This document shows positions 18,591 to 31,195 of a stretch of DNA of 64,000 nucleotides, piece by piece. The stretch spans positions 48,809,180 to 48,873,179 of the forward strand of contig CM040741.1 of NCBI GenBank assembly GCA_022829145.1. The letters are read 5' to 3'. This DNA comes from Albula goreensis. Lineage: Eukaryota; Chordata; Actinopteri; Albuliformes; Albulidae. Positions within the stretch are counted from its first letter, which is position 1, and every line of letters starts with the position of its first letter. A model generated the notes under the pieces. The model did not search any database. It was not told the origin of the DNA and was given only the letters and a program-made list of their open reading frames with translations. A program made the position numbers and the translations under genes.

Positions 18591-21500
18591 AGGACTTTTC
18601 CTTGCTTCTTCCTTTACAGAAATGTATTGTGATATCATTGAAGTGTGGTAGCCACACAGTAGTAGTGTGTACTGTTCACAAAAGTGCACTTTTAGAGGGC
18701 TGAGTATGTCTTGACCCAAACGGTACAACTGTAGGCTTACTTACTCTGTTAAATAGTTGTATAAAAAAAACATAACCAGTGTTGCACTGAGTCTTGTATG
18801 GCTAAAGATTTGGTATGGATGTCGATGCCATGTTTAATATTTTGAAGTCAAAATTAGATTTTTTATGGCATTATTCATGCAACTCTATACTTGTAACGAG
18901 GTTTAGCTGGCTTGGTGAACAAGAATGTGTTTTATTGGTGCACGGACATGTGTGTTTGTGTAGGTGTGTGTAAGTGCATGTGTGAGTATGAGTATATGTG
19001 TTTGTGAGTGTATTTGTATATGTGTGACTGCATATATGTTAGTCTGTGCGGTGAGTGGGGGTGGTGAGTTCCTTTGGTTTTTAGCTGGGAGTCAGGAATG
19101 GTGCTGTTTCTCACAGCACACTGGCAAACAGGCCCTGCCCTGTGGGGCAGTTGTGGTTGTGTTCCTTTGGGATAGAAGGATAAATGGCCAATTTTGAACA
19201 GTTCTTTTGTTTGACTTGCATATTTTGATCATTGTTTTGTTAAACATTTTCCTGTTTAAAAATAACTGACACTGGTTTTTGACATTGTAGAGTGATGTTG
19301 CTCAAATTTTCACCAGTCTAGTAAGTCAAAATACAACAAATAGAATACTGCCCAGTTAAGAAAAATGTTAGCGCTTGAATTTATGTGAAGGTAACATTTT
19401 CATCATTAATTTAGGGGTACATGAGATAAAACATTTGAAAGAAACACTTTTCTTCAAGGTGCTAGCGCAGCAGTCCTGATGCAGGTATTTAAATTAATGA
19501 CAAGACCATTATTCTCTATGATTTAACAACCCTCCTGGATATGGTCTGCAAGCCTTATCAAAGCTATTAGTAAGATTTGGTGTCTGATCTTCATTGGATT
19601 GAGTTCACTGTTTGTTGTTGACATTCAATGGTCTAATTCATGTAATTTACTGTCATGATTATCAAAACAGGCTGACCAGCAACTGGTGATCCCCTGCTAT
19701 GTGTTCAGTCCAGATGAATTGGCAGATAATTGTAGAGTGTCATGTTTTGGCATGCTAATATTGTTTCAAACATCTGATGATAAAGACAAAGTGTGTCAGA
19801 CTCAATTTGATATGCATATTATAGTTACATGATTTCACCAGCAGATGGCAAGTTGTGGCATGCAAAAGAAAAGACCCAGCAGAAACAATGTTGCTAATTT
19901 TGTCCATTTTGCAAGGCATGCTGATTATTCGTCAAAAGGCCATGACTAAAGAAGACAGTAAAACTTAAATGTACAATGAGAAGTGAATTTATTCCTTTAA
20001 AGTGTGAATGTGTGCCTTCTATATGCATGAAAATAACAAACTGTGAATACAGTTTTCTGAATTAAGATGTTAGACAAATTCAGTTTAGCCTTAGCTGTCA
20101 GGACAGGAGAAATGGCTTATAACACAAACCATCACAGGAACACTCTGTAATTTAAGGTGCTTTTAGTTCACATCCAAACCAGACAGACTTAGATGCTACT
20201 TCTCATTGGCTTATATAGATAGGATAGAAGTGGTTATAATGAATGCTTAGATTTTTTTTTTACAAAGTGGTTGGAAGGTACATAGCATGGACATTAATTA
20301 TGAACTTCATAATACATTCTATGCGTTGTGCAAACAATTTTCTTGACCCAAAGCTTGCTTGCTTTGTTAAGTAACATTATTAATTGAAAATAAATCACTG
20401 TGATCCATTTAAGAGTTTGACTTCAAAGAACTTTAGGTATTTTTGCTAATTCGAGGAAACAAAGAACTTATGCTATCTTTGTAAATCATTAGCTGCAATT
20501 AACCTCAGCAGATCACATGACTTCAATTTAAAATGCTCTCTCACAATGTTGTAATTTTTTTAAATTTCTTCACCCTGAAGATCTATATTAAGCCAAGCAG
20601 GTGGCCTGTGCAGCCAATCAGAAGAGATGCAGGTCTATTTTCTATGTGTCTCTCTGTGTTATTGCCATCTTCCCTTTCTGAAATGCAAAGTATTCAACAG
20701 CTTTTTCTCTACACAGACCCCAAATAACACTACGGTTCACCTCTAAACAGTCAAAACACAGCACAGTTCCAGCATATGTCTCATGATTTTTTGGGGGGTG
20801 GGGGAGTATTCTTTTAAAGCAGCTGAATAATACTTGCTAAATCCTGTGCTTCTGTAAATTAGAAGCCAGAGATAAACTCCCTTGATGTATTTAGACATCC
20901 TGTCTTACACAAGATCCAAAACTAGTTGAGTTGCTGTCCTAAATGAGGCCCCAGAAAAATGCTGGCAAACAAACTGTCCTGACTAGAAAGGCTTTCATGT
21001 CCCCATGTCCAGCACGGGGTCAATACATTGGCCTTGTTCAGGACACCTCGACCAATAGCAACAGCTCATCAGTATTCAACTGCAGTGGGTGAAACAGAAC
21101 ATAATGACATTATGGTCATTATGTTCGCAACTCAATCAGATAAAACGGATTAATTTAAAAAATACACATTTTGTAGGAAAATAAATATCAATAAAATATC
21201 AAGACTATTGAATAGCCCTGTTATATCCCACTACACTTGCACATCAGAGCTCAGGAACCTCATATTTTCTGAGCCTGTTATAAGATAAAATCTGTATTAA
21301 GGATTGTGAGTCGTGTGATTTTCCAGGGCATAAACAACATTTTCATTGCTGGAGCAGTGTAGCTAGTGAAGGATATTCAGGCCCACGAACGTTAGACTGT
21401 GTGAGTGAACCGTCTAATCTAGTTTAAACAGAATCCTTGATCTCTTCCAGGATGATAATTTTAATGTTCCTCTGGAAATTGTTAAAACATTTTAAAGCTA

Positions 21501-22009
21501 GCCCTGCACAAGTGATGTAGGTTCTGATGGACCTAAGTAAATGAATTAAATATATAATCTAGGAGGCATCAATACATACATATAGTCATAATAGGAACTT
21601 AGTAATAGTAGTATTGCTACATAATTGATATTATTTAATGTAACTTTAGTAAGAAAAACAATGCACAGTCCGATACATTTGCCTCAATTTGATGGAAAAC
21701 ACAGCTGTGCCTCTTGTAAATGCATTCAAGAATATGCCAGTTGAAGAAAAGGAACTCCAAACTACCACTTGAGAGTCCAACTGGCACATTCTGCTACATT
21801 TCCAACATCAAATGCTGTCAGACTGCATGGCTTTTTCACTAAAGGTTCATTCTTGTTTTAAAACCAGATTGGAGGCAGAATTTCCTCTCTTATTCATGAG
21901 AGAGAGAATGACAGAAAATTTTTCAGTTTTTTTTTCTTGGGAATGTTGAAGAGGGGTGGGGAGTAGGGTGTAATCTCAATGTGTGAGGGCTAGCCTGGCT
22001 GTACAGTAA
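18591..22009. other. Intergenic region slc25a37 - stc1, no gene seen
   Basis: The two genes converge here. The sequence is AT-rich with a degenerate GT-rich patch (18945-19040) and a 12-bp inverted repeat (21097-21126). The part nearest 22009 should hold the stc1 3' UTR on the minus strand, but I cannot place its end. Confidence 0.55.
21097..21126. repeat. 12-bp inverted repeat with 6-base spacer
   Basis: GAACATAATGAC, then ATTATG, then GTCATTATGTTC; the arms are exact. It lies downstream of stc1. Confidence 0.9.
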
Positions 22010-24370
22010 TTATGAACTGTCTCTGTTGGCGGAACGCTTCCTGGCGAAGAGATGGGTGGGGTCCCTGCTGCGCAGATTTGGCTGGATCTTGAACATGGGG
22101 GGCCCCATGGGCCAGCGCCACCCCCCGTTGCCTCCCAGGCCCACTGGACCGGCACCTGCAACCACTCCAGGAGGGCATGACTTGGTCTGCAGTAGCTGGA
22201 ACAGCACGCCCATCTCCGGGCCTAGGCGGGACACCAGCCCCACTCTCACCTGCCCTACTGTGTCCTCATCACACTCCATAAGACTCTGCAGCAGTGTGCT
22301 GTAGTACCTGCAGAGTGGGGGAGGGGGCACAGAAAGCTATCACTATAGATTCTATAAAGTAACCAGATTGTCAGCTCCTGCATTCCATCTGTCGTCTTGC
22401 CTTTCCAATGACAGGTTCTGGTTGGTGCTGCATAATGGTTCAAAACACACATTCTGACAGTACTCGGTCATGCCCCTTCAATAACACTAGCGGGATGCAT
22501 GGAATTGCAATAATTCTACTTCAGCACTCAGTGACATGGAACTTTCAATTTAAAAATGAAGAGTGGATGTGGATATGTAGTGTGGGGTGAGCTGATGGTT
22601 CACACTGAGCTTGGGGCCTGTGATTGAAATGGTGGGTTCAGGATTGCAGTATGCTGGGATGGAGGGAAGGCTTACCTGTTAGGGAACTGACTAGGTACCT
22701 GGGCCACCTCCCCCATGGCCTCTGGGTTGCTCTGGGCGACAGCACAAAGGTCTAACTTGCTATAGCACTCCTCCTGGACCTCAGAGATCATCTTTTGGAA
22801 GGAGGAGCAGCGGCGGATGGTGAGGATCACCTTGGAGGTGATGCCATTTGCGATGCACTTCAAGCTCTCCTTTACAAATGTCTTTCCCTGCATGACATGC
22901 AACATACAACATGCCTCAAGTCAGACCACTGCTTTTCCCGTTCCACAATCAGCTGATTTGTTCAGTCAGCTACAGGAAGACTGCTGAGACTATTTAGACC
23001 TAACAGGTGGAGTAGTGTGTAAGAGAGAAAAAATTACAATAACAGTCAAACAATGCCTGATTACTAACATGCTATGTTGACTTTAACGTTTCCTGAATGA
23101 TTTTAAAAGATTTTCACATAAGAGGCTTCCTCATATAAGATAACTCATTTTTTGTGTAGTGCTTTTCATTTGACAACGGTTTGTTTCTGAACTTAGAAAG
23201 TAAAGCAGAGCACCCATAATCTTAACATTAATATGTGCATGCAATCCTTCCTTTGATTAGAAATTATCCTAAGCAGACAACTGAGTTTCTCTTCATCAAC
23301 GAGTGATTACTGTCTCAACGCTGACCACTCTTTGGTATAGTAATAGATTAGTACAGTTTGGTATATAGGAAGGATAGGAAAGCACCTGAGTGTCAAATTT
23401 GGCTGCACCATGGAGGAAGGACTTGCAAATTTCGTGCATGCCATCGGTGTCACAGGTTGAGTTGTCAAGACAGGCGAAGGCACTGCAGCCCACCTGCAAG
23501 GCGCTATTCAGACAGCGTGCGACTTCAGCTACAGACAGAGAGACAAGGAGGTGCTGTTATGAAATCTCACATCATTACTAATGATCGTTTTTGAAACAGT
23601 TACACCACGGTCCCTTCCGGTCGGCTTTTGAAAGCCACAAGAAAAACCACAGGAATTTTGGAGGACTTCATGAACACTTGTAGTACACAAAATCATTCTT
23701 GCACTGAGTGCGCTAGTCTGGCGAGCCACAATCACCAATTCGCCGATTTTTACTGAAATTATCCTGACGAACCCTTAATGATAAAGCTAGATGAACATGA
23801 AATCAACAGAGTAACCGATTTAAAACAAATCAGTAAACCGTGCAATAGCATTGAACAAACCTATCATCGCTTTACTTTTTCTATTACAGTTGGCGAGTCT
23901 TTCAGTTTACGTGATAACGAATAAGTGGAAGACCCTCTGTATGGATAAAGCATCAGTAATCAATCAATTTGCCTTGCCTTAACAGTTAGTAAATGGGTAA
24001 AACATTAGACTTACTCAACATGCATATCTGTACGTTCAAACATAACAATCAAAACTGTACCTCAAACTGGATGAAATGTTTATGTTCTTAAATTCACACA
24101 CACTGCGATATCATTAGATTACCTGTTGACTGGAGTGGTTTTAGTGTTCAATGTCCTTGTATCAAAAATATTATGTCAACTCAAGATTTCATTCAAGTCA
24201 GTAATCAACAGGATATCTGGACCAAAGCAGACGCATGTGAAATTTTGGTACTTACTTGGGCTGTTGGCGGAGAAGCGCGCTCTCCTGGGAGAGGAAGACT
24301 CGCTCTCGTCTTGCTCATAAGCGGCAGTGCCCAGTACTAGTAGGAGGAGAAGTCCACTCATTCGCAGCAT
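22010..24370 (-). CDS. stc1: Stanniocalcin-1 (secreted calcium/phosphate hormone)
   Basis: Secreted disulphide-linked glycoprotein hormone; in fish it comes from the corpuscles of Stannius and limits gill calcium uptake. Four exons on the minus strand in phase: 24370-24256, 23528-23386, 22887-22676, 22307-22010 (stop TAA). The product is 255 aa. Residues 1 to about 17 ([17 protein letters not shown]) form a signal peptide. SSPRRARFS is the likely propeptide cleavage region, as in salmon and eel hormone. The conserved core has cysteines at 44, 53, 58, 64 and 73, an N-glycosylation site NST at 61-63, [15 protein letters not shown], and WRWPMG...FKIQP...[11 protein letters not shown] near the C-terminus. 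The tail after KRS (ANRDSS) is short. Similarity to fish stanniocalcin is strong throughout and no break is seen. Confidence 0.96.
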
Positions 24371-24562
24371 TTTTAACGAAGGATGCTGAGGGTCTTTTTG
24401 TAAATGATAATTGCCTTTCAGCGGTTTCTTGTCTGGTTGAAAATGTATAATTTTGTTGTCAAGGTGCGTTGTGTTGTTATTGGTTCTCCGTTGCTTTGCT
24501 CTAATTCCTGCTGTTTCTGAATGTTTTCCTCAAGAATATGTTGGAAAGAGTGTAAGTTCCGT

Positions 24563-24570
24563 CTTATATA
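24563..24570 (-). promoter_or_regulatory. stc1: TATA box of stc1
   Basis: TATATAAG on the minus strand, about 195 bases upstream of the stc1 ATG. It predicts a transcription start near 24535 and a 5' UTR of roughly 165 bases. The motif is good, but no cap-site data are available. Confidence 0.6.
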
Positions 24571-26130
24571 GGAATTCTGTTCTGCTCGAAGTGATGGACT
24601 TCACGACCCATCGGGTTTTGTCCAATCAAATCACTGCATACCGGACATTATGAGAGTCTGTGACAAGGTTTTAATCGATTTTCCAATGAGTTGCCATTGA
24701 GGAACTTTTTAAGTCCTTATCTTGAACCATTATCTTTACGCGTCTGCTGGAGTTTCTCAGCAGTGACACGTTCCATTGACGCAACACTTAATGTATTACC
24801 TTAGCTGTTTAGGCAGCCCAGGTTTAGGAAAACTCCCAAGTGTGTTTAGTTTCATGCTTTGGAGGTCAAAATGAGGAAACATTATTCTGATTACTTGAGC
24901 TAAAAGCATGGTTTCAGAAAACATACTTTCTTTTAACACAAAACAAATCAAGCATTGTTAGATCCACAATTGGTCTGACTTTTAATCTGGGGTTATGAAC
25001 ATGGTAATTTAATTTAATTCACTTCAATTCGACGGCTATCATTTTATTTTTCCGCGAAAGTACTCTGTGGCAGATTATAGTACAATATTTATAAATGCAG
25101 AACTAGTAAAAAAAAAAAAAAACACCTGTTACTCCAACACAAACACCTTCCAGGGAAAAATGCTGCACATTACAAGAATTTCAGAACAGACTTATAACAC
25201 AGTTTAAAACCTGAGTGATATAGCACAATAGTAGGCTACTAGAGTGCATTAGCAGACCATGTAGTTTATTGATAAAATATTTACAAGAACATATCTTTCC
25301 AAACAGCACATAATTTATTGCGCAAATTGCAAACATTTTCCACATTATGTTGCATTATTTTAATTTCCCAGTAATACAATGTTTGACACAGACGAATTAG
25401 CAGCTACCACAAATAAAAGTTATGCTCAAATCGCGTCTGCCAGTGCGCACTCAAAATTAGTAGGGACTTTTTTTTTTTTTTAAGAAACTGTAAGTGTACT
25501 CTCAGTTTGTGTTTTTTTCTTCCTGTCTTTCAGAATTTGGGAATAACTGTTTGTAGTTTTACTATTTCCAGGGCTAGCTTTAGAAGTAGTTTCATTTATT
25601 GTTATTATTATTGTTGTTATGCTATAAAGTTATTTCCCGGAAGTACTGGGTCAATACATTGCTAATCAATTAAACTTCTGTCGCATCACCAGTTTACAAA
25701 TTTAGCTAAGCATTGGAAACAACCGGTAAATAGTTAACTGTGGAGACTGTGGCACCTCTAAAAATAGGGAATTTAATTCAGCTCACGTTCGGATATAGTT
25801 AATAGAAAAAAGCAGGACGGAATTCAAAATAGCTCATACTCACTAAAATATGTTGCTTTTTATGTCGCTTGCAAATGGAATATTAGTCTCCATTGTCATG
25901 TTCTCGTCTAGCTAACATTTTATAAGGAGTACAGTTTTTTTTTCCAAAACCAATATTTTTCCCATGTGTGTTTTGCCATTTTTAAACAAATGTTTTAAAC
26001 AACAAACCTACAATGACTAATAAAATAAGACAATTAAAATAGCTAGACGCGGTCTCTGGTGTGAGTTATAGGGCGTGTCTCAAAAGCATATTCCTGTAAA
26101 TTTACCTAGTGCAAGTCTTCCAAAACACGG

Positions 26131-26300
26131 ACTTTGGGCCCCGTGATGATTTTCGTTCTGACCACAATTGCAACTCCTGAGTTATAACGAGCTGTTTATG
26201 ATCTTAGTTGGACACTTTTAATGTCTTTTGAGGGATGATTTATCATCTTCAGGCCACATATGTCAGAAATAGCTATGCATGCCTTAGGAATGAATGTTCC
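26131..26300. repeat. Dispersed repeat, copy A (diverged)
   Basis: This stretch shares its order of motifs with 50945-51130: GGxCCCxGTG, a T-rich arm, TTATAAxGAGCTGTT, then TTTTAATGTCTTxTGAG and TGTCAGAAA. The family is not named. It looks like a degraded short interspersed element. Confidence 0.45.
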
Positions 26301-26416
26301 AAAATTCACAGCTAAGGGCCTTAATGCCTTAGAAAATGTTATATAGATATTTATTTGCTTGTAGGGTCCCTAAATATAGTGCGTCAATACCTGGCCAATG
26401 AATCTGAGACATTTGA

Positions 26417-26525
<109 letters not shown>

Positions 26526-29500
26526 GTGGGGAATATTTGTAAACTCCAACATATAGTGAGGTGACACTCAGAGTATGTATGATGGCTTGTCCCAGGTAAT
26601 TTCTTTTAATGATCAATCACTACTGGGCTTTCCCAGAGGAAAAGATTCTATTTTGTCCAATAGGCTCAGGGATCAGTATCCACCATGCACATTAAATGGT
26701 TAGGGACCAGGGGTAGCAAGAGATAAGCTGATCCTTGGTTATTTTTGGGAGGCAAATGGTACCAAGTGCCCAACTCACTTGTACACTTACTTCTGCACTC
26801 ACTTGGAAGTCGCTCCACTTCACCTTTCCCCTACACGACCATCATTATTAAAATATCTAGTTGTGCCAGCTGCCAAAAAAAAACAAGTCTTTAAAAATAA
26901 TTCTCCCACAAAAACACGACGCTCAGTCTGGCCAGATGGGAAGCGCTGTTTGGCAACGGTTGTAACTTCATGGCAGAAACAAGCCAGAGAGGCTCATACA
27001 TTTGGCTGAGATGGTCTCTTGGCTTTACAAAATCTTACTTTCCCTTAACAACAAAAAACACTGCAGCACCTACAGAAGAATAATTCTTTGACTCCCATGT
27101 CCCAGCAACCATTTTTATCTGTCCTTGTTTAATTCTTAATGTAATCAAGTGTTTTATTAATTTGTTAAATCTATTATGATTTTATTCTGTTTTCTACTGT
27201 TTGTTACTCTCTATTTTTTGTGTTGGTTCATTACATTAAATGTAATGATCAATTACTGCATTGATACTATTTACTTGATAAAGTCCAGAATGTTGGATGT
27301 GCTTGTAACTAATGTCTCTTTTATAAAAATGATTACTTAGTGATGGCTTCTATTGTCAATGATTTCCCACAAACAATACATAATTTAATTATCTGTTACA
27401 TGTAATTAAAAGACACTCACACAGGGACATATACACATTACAGCAAACATACACATACACCTGAGAGCATTCCTGAATCCTAATGAAAAACAAAACTTAT
27501 CAACACACAGACAATCACATATGCGATCACACACATACAAATACACTTACACACATAAACGTGCACACAGACACATTCAAATGGAGATGTGCTGAGAAGT
27601 GCTAAAGATAAACGGAGTACCTGATTTGTAGCCAATTTTCAGAATTGTATTTCTTAGTTCTGTTACAACAATGTTACAACAAATGTCTTTCTGGATTTTT
27701 CCACATATTGAATCTATATATTTTCTCAATTTATTCAGATATACATTTCACATTTTTTTATTGTAGATCTCAGAAATTATAACAAATGTAAATACACAAC
27801 GAATGGAATTGTGGAGTTAAGGTCATTCTATCTCAGTGAGTGTTTGAAATGGATATTCATAATCAACTCCAAAAGCCTTAGGCTGAGCTGTTTTTCATAT
27901 CGTAGCTCCAGTAGAGTCATTTGTAAGCCCTACATTGCATGGGTTACTTTTTGTTTGGCTTCGGTGAAATCCCCTAGAAATTCCCAATTCCTGCTTTGCT
28001 GACTTCATGCAATGGAAATACAAAAAGAGTTATTGGTCTCCATGGTATTATTAATTAAATGTCATGCCATAGAATGTCAAGGCCTGAGATTTTATCGTTT
28101 ATGTTTACATTTTTACTACACCTGATAAAATATTATATATTTTTTTGTTTCCACATACTTGTAATGCTTTCAAGTTAGTATATGAAAATCTGGAATGAAT
28201 TAATCTCTTGTACTAGAAATAAGCTCTAACCTCATAAGATGTTCCAGACAGCAATTTTAGGATATTTTTTTCAATACACAAGATGAAATGGCTCCAATAT
28301 CATTTTCTTTAGAAAGTGATACTCCATATAAATTTCAAAGCCACACCTGTCTATTGATCTATGATTTTATTTTTGTACTTACTCTGTGGAAAAGTCAACA
28401 CTTAATATTGGACATCATTTGTTATAGACACCTTTTAAAACAACTTTTATCTCTGTGAATCAATTTTCTAACAAACAGAGATACAATTAAATAAACTGAT
28501 ACAGATCATGATACTATCATGGACCTGCTCTCAGAACAAAAAATATTCCTTGGGTGATGACATTTCAAATTGAAATATATTTATAGAGCTGAAGTGATAT
28601 CACATCTTCTTAAAATATCTTACTTTAGGGTATTGTTTTGATCCCAATCCTCAAAGAATGAGGTGACAGATAAGTAACAGTGTTAATTATGCATAGTGAG
28701 AATGTAATGGAAATAATAGGACAGTTAATGGACAAAATAGAGCAAATTTCCACACTCATTTCAGAATGTCGCATCAGTTTCACACCAAATGTATGCAACA
28801 GGTATAAGGCTACAAAAGTTACATCACTGTGCCATATATTTGGACTGCAATAACAGAGTTCTAATTGTTGAAAATTAAAAAAGTCAAATTGAGTATCTCT
28901 GCATATGTATCTCACATCACCACTTTCTCCTTGGTGTGACTGATGTTTTAACTGTTGAACTCTCTGGGCTATGGGGAAAGGGCTACAAAAGCACAAACTC
29001 ATCTCCTTGGTCTTGAAAAATCTATACAAATATTCTTTACATGTTCATGGCAAGTTCCAACGTGCTTTCACATTTTAACCACAGTCCCTCATCTGCTAAT
29101 TAAGATGTTGTTAAGGAAATAAAATAAAAAAAATAAAATAAAACAAGCTCTCTCTAAATTTACAGCACAGTTGTAAAATGACATTTTACCATGAGGGGCT
29201 GGTTCCACATTCTTTTAAAAACTAACACATACATTACACAAAAGTTGTAGTTATAGTTTTTGTATTTCAATATTTTTACATTACTGTCAGGTTTGATACT
29301 CGTTCCGTTAGTTACCATGCCATTGCAGTGGGAGGCATGTAGCTGGGGTGCTCCAGGACAAACAGAGTGTGGGAGGGCTGACTGTGAAAGCTAAAATAGT
29401 GACATTTCATGCCCAAAAGTGCTGGCAGGCTTCAACAGGAAGCAGGGAAATGGTAGTCTCTCAGGAAAGGCATTAAGAGACAGCACAATAATGTTCATCA

Positions 29501-30823
29501 TGGAAACTAAGGTCCCCTCTCCCCATTAAAACTTTTTCTTTACCTAAAAAAAGTAGTGGGTACAGATGTCTCTTTCTTTTTCCATGTAAAACGGAAATTC
29601 CAATAATATGAAGATGCTTGTTATGTTGGAGGGTTTGTCAAAATGCATGCAGGTGTTGCTTTTGAAAGTTTTTTGAATAACTGTAACTTTTGGGTTAATT
29701 AAACTCATTTATAAAGTATTATTATCTAATTGTTTCCATCAAGTATCAGTCTAGTGGTAAGAAAAACCTTTCTTTTTTCCATTCTCATTACATAGGTATA
29801 TAAAACAAATATTATATGCAAATACTGCACTACATTGTGACAATGAGAGTGATATACACCACACCAATAACATAAATCAATATAGCTGATTATGAATGCT
29901 TTATAAAGTAGTAATTAATGACCTTTGATGATATTGTTTGTATCTTTGAATCTGAAGTAATGAAGTTGAAGTAATAAAATAAAGTCATATACATTATGGT
30001 TTTGTTTTCCTTACTTTCAGGTATTATACTGGACAACTGGGACAAAAGGGTTTCATAGAAAATGTATAGTACATTAATATATAAGTAATATATGTAAATG
30101 CAAAGTATTTAAAACAATTTCATATAAACAATATTACTTTGAGGTAATTAAATATAAATCATTCCAATATTTATTTTTATGTAAGTAGTTTATATTGAAT
30201 TTATATTCACAAACGTACACGCACAGACATAGCAGGCAGCCACACTAATGATAACAAAAAATATATGGCTGTCCATACAATGAGAGTTAAATAAATGATT
30301 CCTCAACTTTTGACAAACATATGGCTGTCCTGAGAAAAGAGAACATGATTATTTATTTTCTTTCACTGCTCTGGTGTGCAAGTTTTGGTCACTTAGGCCA
30401 AGTTATGCATTTCATAGCAATTTAATAGCAGCAGCTATGAAAAACAAAACATATTATGAACTGGAATTTGAAAGTACAAAAGGAGATAACTTGTGTGTAC
30501 ATTATATAAAAACTGAAAACTGTTAACCAGGAAGTGTTGAAGTGTGAAGAAAAGTGTGAAGAAAACAAACATTTGACTTGCAAAGAAACTATTGAGGATA
30601 TTTTAAAGGAGAGATACAACCTGAAGTGTTAAGCAACAGATGAAACATGACTTTGAAATAGCAGCCAAGAAACAGGTACAATCTTTTATGAAATAATGCC
30701 AAGCAAAGCGTTTTCCTTTACAAGACATCCCATTAGACATGAGTTAGGGTTGGAAATGTTTATTTTGAACTTTTATTGTCGATGGAAAGTAGTTACATAG
30801 GTGGTAACAATAACAATATATAT

Positions 30824-31195
30824 ATGAGGGTAAGTCAAAAAGTATTGCTATAAAATCATAGAAGCCTCTATTAAACAAAATATTAAAAATGTGAAGCTAT
30901 TGTTTCTCGACATATCCTCCTCAAGGTCTATACACTTTTGAAGGCAGTGTTTCCATCTCTCTTACCCTCCCCTGAAGAATTCTGCGCACTTAAATTGCTA
31001 CCCTTGCTTCCCTTGAAGAATGAGCAGGTGCATTGTTGTGATGGAAAAAAATCCTTGGCACAACTTTCCTGGCCTTTTTCTCACCAAAGTTTTCAATTTT
31101 CTTAAAACTTCTTCATTATACGCCCCGTGATCATCCCGTGTCCTTCGAGAAAATCTATTGGAATAGATTTGGAATCCCAAATCCCAATTGTTTGT
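30824..31195 (-). mobile_element. Mariner-type transposon fossil (3' part)
   Basis: At 30826 the + strand reads GAGGGTAAGTCAAAAAGTAT, which resembles a mariner terminal repeat. On the minus strand, decayed transposase is readable in pieces: WDSKSIPIDFLEGHG, then KRPGKL, then HHNNAPAHSS. The last corresponds to the DNAPAH catalytic block with its aspartate replaced by asparagine. Frame changes and a stop separate the pieces, and the 5' half and second terminal repeat are not seen. It is a dead, truncated copy. Confidence 0.75.

Noticed and set aside
18777-18789. CAGTG-TTG-CACTG hairpin downstream of mitoferrin, considered as an iron-responsive element
   Set aside because: The loop and bulge do not fit the CAGUGN loop and bulged-C stem of an IRE, and it lies beyond the likely poly(A) site.
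28625-29029. 134-codon minus-strand ORF
   Set aside because: AT-rich, Cys/Phe/Ser-heavy translation with no family similarity; typical chance ORF.
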